From NCBI GenBank assembly GCA_030704615.1, contig CM060733.1, forward strand, positions 58,094,001 to 58,158,000: a DNA stretch of 64,000 nt, given 5' to 3'. The notes beneath the pieces are model-generated. The model did not search any database and was not told the DNA's origin. It saw only the letters and a list, made by a program, of their open reading frames with translations. Source of the stretch: Takakia lepidozioides (Eukaryota > Streptophyta > Takakiopsida > Takakiales > Takakiaceae). A program made the position numbers and the translations under genes. Positions 60,573 to 64,000 of this stretch are shown here, one piece after another; positions within the stretch are counted from its first letter, which is position 1; each line of letters begins with the position of its first letter.

Positions 60573-61570
60573 TAAAACAAAAACAAAACACCCACACATG
60601 ATGGCAAACGGAACTAGCGTAAACAAGAGCCTGTTCATGGGGGTGATGCCGCCTTTCGGGGGTGGACTCTATAGCAGGTATCTATAATGTAACCAGCTGG
60701 CCACTTTCAATTTTGCGTTGGTTAAGGATATCTATAAACGATTTGATAGCTGTAAAGTGGAGGGATTGGAGAAATTACCAGTGACCATATGAGGGTTGAC
60801 ATAGGATACAAGCCTTGTTGAACACCACCTCTAGCACCTACAGTAACAATAGTCAATCCATTATTGTGCGGCATGCCATCCATGCATATGAGGAGCACTG
60901 ATTAATGGTCCATATTTTGTGTGTTTGCTGAATATCAATTGGTTTGACTAACAGTCAAGGCAAACTGTACACTCAATAATATGAATAGTAAAAGAGTGAC
61001 ATGGTCCTATAGGCTGTGTGGAGACAATCGGGAGCCCCTGGACTAGCAGTATTTCAGAGCAAATGCGTCGTATGTATAGGCATGGGTAAGGTCTAAAGGC
61101 ACGTACACTAGGGGAGCAGCAAGTGGGGATTGTATGGTATGGTGGGTGACCCTAGAATGTACCCCCAAATAGTTGAACCATTTGGAGTTAAATGTGTGAT
61201 AGGAGAAGTTTTGGAAGTTGTCATACTCCTTAATTGTGTCAAGTTCGGAGACCATTTATGGTGGGACGATTGCAATGTGTGGCCATGAGTCCAGTGACGG
61301 GGGTTGAGCATGGACATTGTGCAATGTTTACGTGGGTACAATACGGGCCAAAATAGGTTACGCCTCTCGTTATATATATATATATTACCCTATATGTGTA
61401 TAGTGTTTGTCAGATTTGGGCATCACTTATGACATTCGATGTCCAGAAACGGATAGGCTATGAAGGAGGTGGAGACTCAACTCACTTAGATATATATGAG
61501 TTTTTGTGTAGGTAGGAGAGGCTTGGATTTGCTCTTTTCGTTTCTCCTAGGATGGAAGTTTACAAGTTTC
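58761..61570. other. Intergenic, AT-rich; (AT)n tract and unassigned frames
   Basis: An (AT)n tract lies at about 60537-60570. A minus-strand frame near 60088-59900 ends HPWMYISIAGITILVGIIPV NPPNLFSAL, a membrane-helix-like C terminus I cannot assign. The module about 60260-60340 resembles 37090-37225. Minus-strand frames at 61341-61043 may belong to the LINE relic downstream of its RNase H domain. Confidence 0.4.
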
Positions 61571-62111
61571 TTATGGGCCAATTCCTGGGAATCTAGCTTT
61601 TGTAGAGGATAACCAGAAAGGGATGGTATGTAAAATGTGTATTGGGTCACTCAAGGGTTGTGATGTGGATTGTATGGCTCCTAGTTGTGCCAGTTGGTCT
61701 GCCACATCATTGCTTGGAACACCTATATGAAATTGAACTTTGTGTAGGTGTATTTGCAAGTATGAAGAGGAGATGACGTTGATGATTGTTTTTCGGAGAT
61801 TTTGATTCAGGTGATGTATTTGTGATGATGGTTTCATGTTTTGGTTTATAAGTAGGTAAAGAAAGACCAGACTGTCCGAAAAAAATGTAATAGATATCTT
61901 GGTTATAGTGCTTTATAACATCTTGAATGGCCATGAGTTCCACCCAACGTAGGATGTTTCGACAACCTAGGAAGCAGTTATGTATTTGCGTGTTAGTGCC
62001 AACATTGTAGGTACTATAGCATGCATGTGCATCTTTGCGAGATCCATCCATATAAATGCATTGAATGGGTTTAGGATGCGATGGAGCTATATTTTGGGAT
62101 TGATAAGACAT
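61571..62111 (-). mobile_element. LINE relic: C-terminal RNase H domain
   Basis: Minus-strand frames 62111-61707 and 61837-61571 overlap across a frameshift. They read IQCIYMDGSRK (first acidic residue), CRNILRWVELMAIQDVI (Glu-bearing helix) and, after the shift, HKVQFHIGVPSNDVADQLAQ, the C-terminal H-x-G-x-x-x-N-x-x-AD RNase H signature. RNase H at the end of a non-LTR retrotransposon ORF is usual in several plant and animal LINE clades. No RT remains in the window. Confidence 0.8.
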
Positions 62112-64000
62112 GCAATGGGTGAAGTGTCGCCCAAGTTGGTCCTATAAGTGCAATTTTCCAACATTTGTCCGGGTTTATCCCTGGATATTCCAGAAGGGTG
62201 AGTTGTTGTGGATAAACTATCCAAACAAACGTTTTAGTATATCGTTTAAATGAAGGAAGAAATTTGGTGGTATTTAACTGTGGTGGAGCACAAAAGTTGT
62301 GTGGAATTGTTTGACATCGTAAGTTGTGGAAATTAAAAATATTATCAAACCTTGTAATAGTTTATATCCTAAAAATGTAGACTTGCACGGATTATTTTAT
62401 GACAATTGCGTTTAACATCTTCTATGCAAGCAACAGTCATGCTCATGCATTCTTTGAGTCAGAGCATTTAATTATGGATTTTGCCCATTCCTACAGCTAA
62501 TCATCCAACACTACTGGAATAGGGTCTCTACGTGCTACATCATCGTTTTCTGTTGAAACTACCCAAACTATCTAATTTTTTAAGTTATCAAATTATTTTT
62601 ATTGAATTATAAATCAATAATGATGCAACTACCAAAGGATTTTTATTATTATTTTTATTTTAGTGTTGAAGGAGTCAACTCTTTCTATGCAATAGTTTGA
62701 TTTTGAAAGTTGTAGAAACTAAATATATCAGCAGACATTGTAATTAATTTTATATTATCCACTGCAAAATCAATTATTTGTAGGTGTAGCAAATTCTCCA
62801 TACCTTGAAAAATTTGAAAATTATAAATGTGTTTCATTTGCTTAAGAACTACACACAGCTAGATTTTTAGAAACTTGAAGATAGTTGGTATTTATATGAC
62901 TACATAACAAAAGTCAATGAACGGGATGCACATTTGCAAGTATTATGGATTTGACTTAGGTAGGTGGTGATAATCTGATACAAACAATAGAACATTACTA
63001 GAGAGCATTACATTTTCTTGGACATTCTTCACTGAAATTGCCATTAGTAGTGCAAAACATCAAGATCCTAGTATATTACTGATGCATTAAAATAAGAGGT
63101 ATAAGTTATACAAGGGCTATGCCATGATATTTAGATAGAACTAGTTTTACACCAGCTTGGACGGACAAGTAGGTAGTCATTAAGACAAAGACTACACATT
63201 CATTTGGGTCTACAACTATCTTAACCCCTGAAAGACGAGCTATTTTTTGGTGGGCCCACTAAAAAAGAGTACATACCCTTATGGACGAGGGTGTGACTTC
63301 TTACCCCCAATGATCCATGGGGATGAACCTTATACTTATGTGCATATCTACCAGATCCATGTCCTGTCAAAAATATAGGCAAATTGACCATTGCATTCGG
63401 GAGATGATAACAAACTAATATGCCCCAATTTGTAAATATATTCAAAAATTGCATGAAAAAAATTGTTTGACCACAAAATTGAATTATCGAGTTGAATCTT
63501 TCTAGACAAAGGCCCTCCACAATCTGATTATATGGCACCTAAACTACTGCCTCCCCAAAAAATCAGACCAAAAGTCCAAAAATTCATATATGTATGTGAA
63601 ATCTGGGGGTAAATTATCTTGTTTTGGCTTCTTTTCCAAGTACACCCATGAGGTGACATTTGTTTTCCAATTCCCCTGGTAAGTAAGTGCACAATAACAT
63701 TTCATGGTGCCTTGTCTAAAATTTTTGGCATTATGATAAATTTTCAGCCCTAGATGTTATCTTGAAGATTGCCCATTTGGCTGCCACGTAGGTAGGTCAA
63801 TGGTGCTCCAACGTTGGATTTCCTGAACCCCTGGCACTTTGCAAAATTCTAGGGAGCGGAGCTTTTATGATTTTTTGGCGCTGTAAATTCGTGTTGGGTA
63901 TATATATACCCTGGTGTGACAAGTTTAGGTACCCGGATGTATACCCTTATATCAGGGTATATTTTTATGATATACCCTTATCCTTATATTTACCCTGCAT
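62112..64000. other. Intergenic, AT-rich; palindromic TATACCCT cluster at the right edge
   Basis: No coding signature (the minus-strand frame 63538-63221 is unassigned). From about 63898 to the end, GGGTATATATATACCC and several TATACCCT/AGGGTATA motifs cluster, in the manner of MITE subterminal repeats. The window ends before a partner terminus could be seen. Confidence 0.4.

Overview
The window is nuclear DNA of a land plant. Every recognisable gene has short exons joined by GT-AG introns, the proteins are plant-type, and most of the sequence between genes is decayed transposon, pentatricopeptide-repeat (PPR) relic and simple repeat. The mix of PPR-derived pseudogenes, a Helitron-like helicase/endonuclease relic, an RNase H-bearing LINE relic and a nuclear copy of a mitochondrial cox1 segment carrying the end of a group II intron fits a seed-free vascular plant such as a fern better than a flowering plant. 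That placement is inference from style; no species can be named from the sequence alone.

Layout. 1-8820 (+): xanthine dehydrogenase, entered from upstream of the window, with an intact first part and a 3' part broken by many small indels. 11188-12443 (-): ribosomal protein eS25. 12444-16697: no identified gene. 16698-17381 (-): single-exon METTL21-type methyltransferase, divergent from 17887-22913 (+): a nine-exon two-domain glyoxalase I with a predicted plastid transit peptide. 24715-25213: a complete hAT-type MITE with a perfect 8-bp target duplication. 28815-29610: a tandem array rich in GGATAAG motifs, upstream of 30647-33330 (+): a CCHC zinc-knuckle, SHAQKYF-class single-repeat MYB repressor. 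33.3-50.6 kb: gene-poor, with PPR relics, a TA-flanked MITE, a Helentron/Helitron relic, a kinase-like pseudogene and an inverted duplication of PPR-derived sequence. 51605-55337 (+): an intact ten-exon cytosolic-type ascorbate peroxidase. 55802-56672 (-): a frame-broken acid-phosphatase/VSP-like gene with altered catalytic motif I. 58.5-58.76 kb: a NUMT. 61.5-62.1 kb: a LINE RNase H relic.

Functionally, four genes bear on oxidative or metabolic stress (xanthine dehydrogenase, glyoxalase I, ascorbate peroxidase and, through phosphate or storage, the acid phosphatase), but nothing suggests co-regulation; plant neighbours are normally independent. eS25, the methyltransferase, glyoxalase I, the MYB gene and ascorbate peroxidase all assemble into uninterrupted frames. 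The frame damage in xanthine dehydrogenase and acid phosphatase is therefore more likely local decay than uniform sequencing error, although locally unpolished assembly cannot be excluded.
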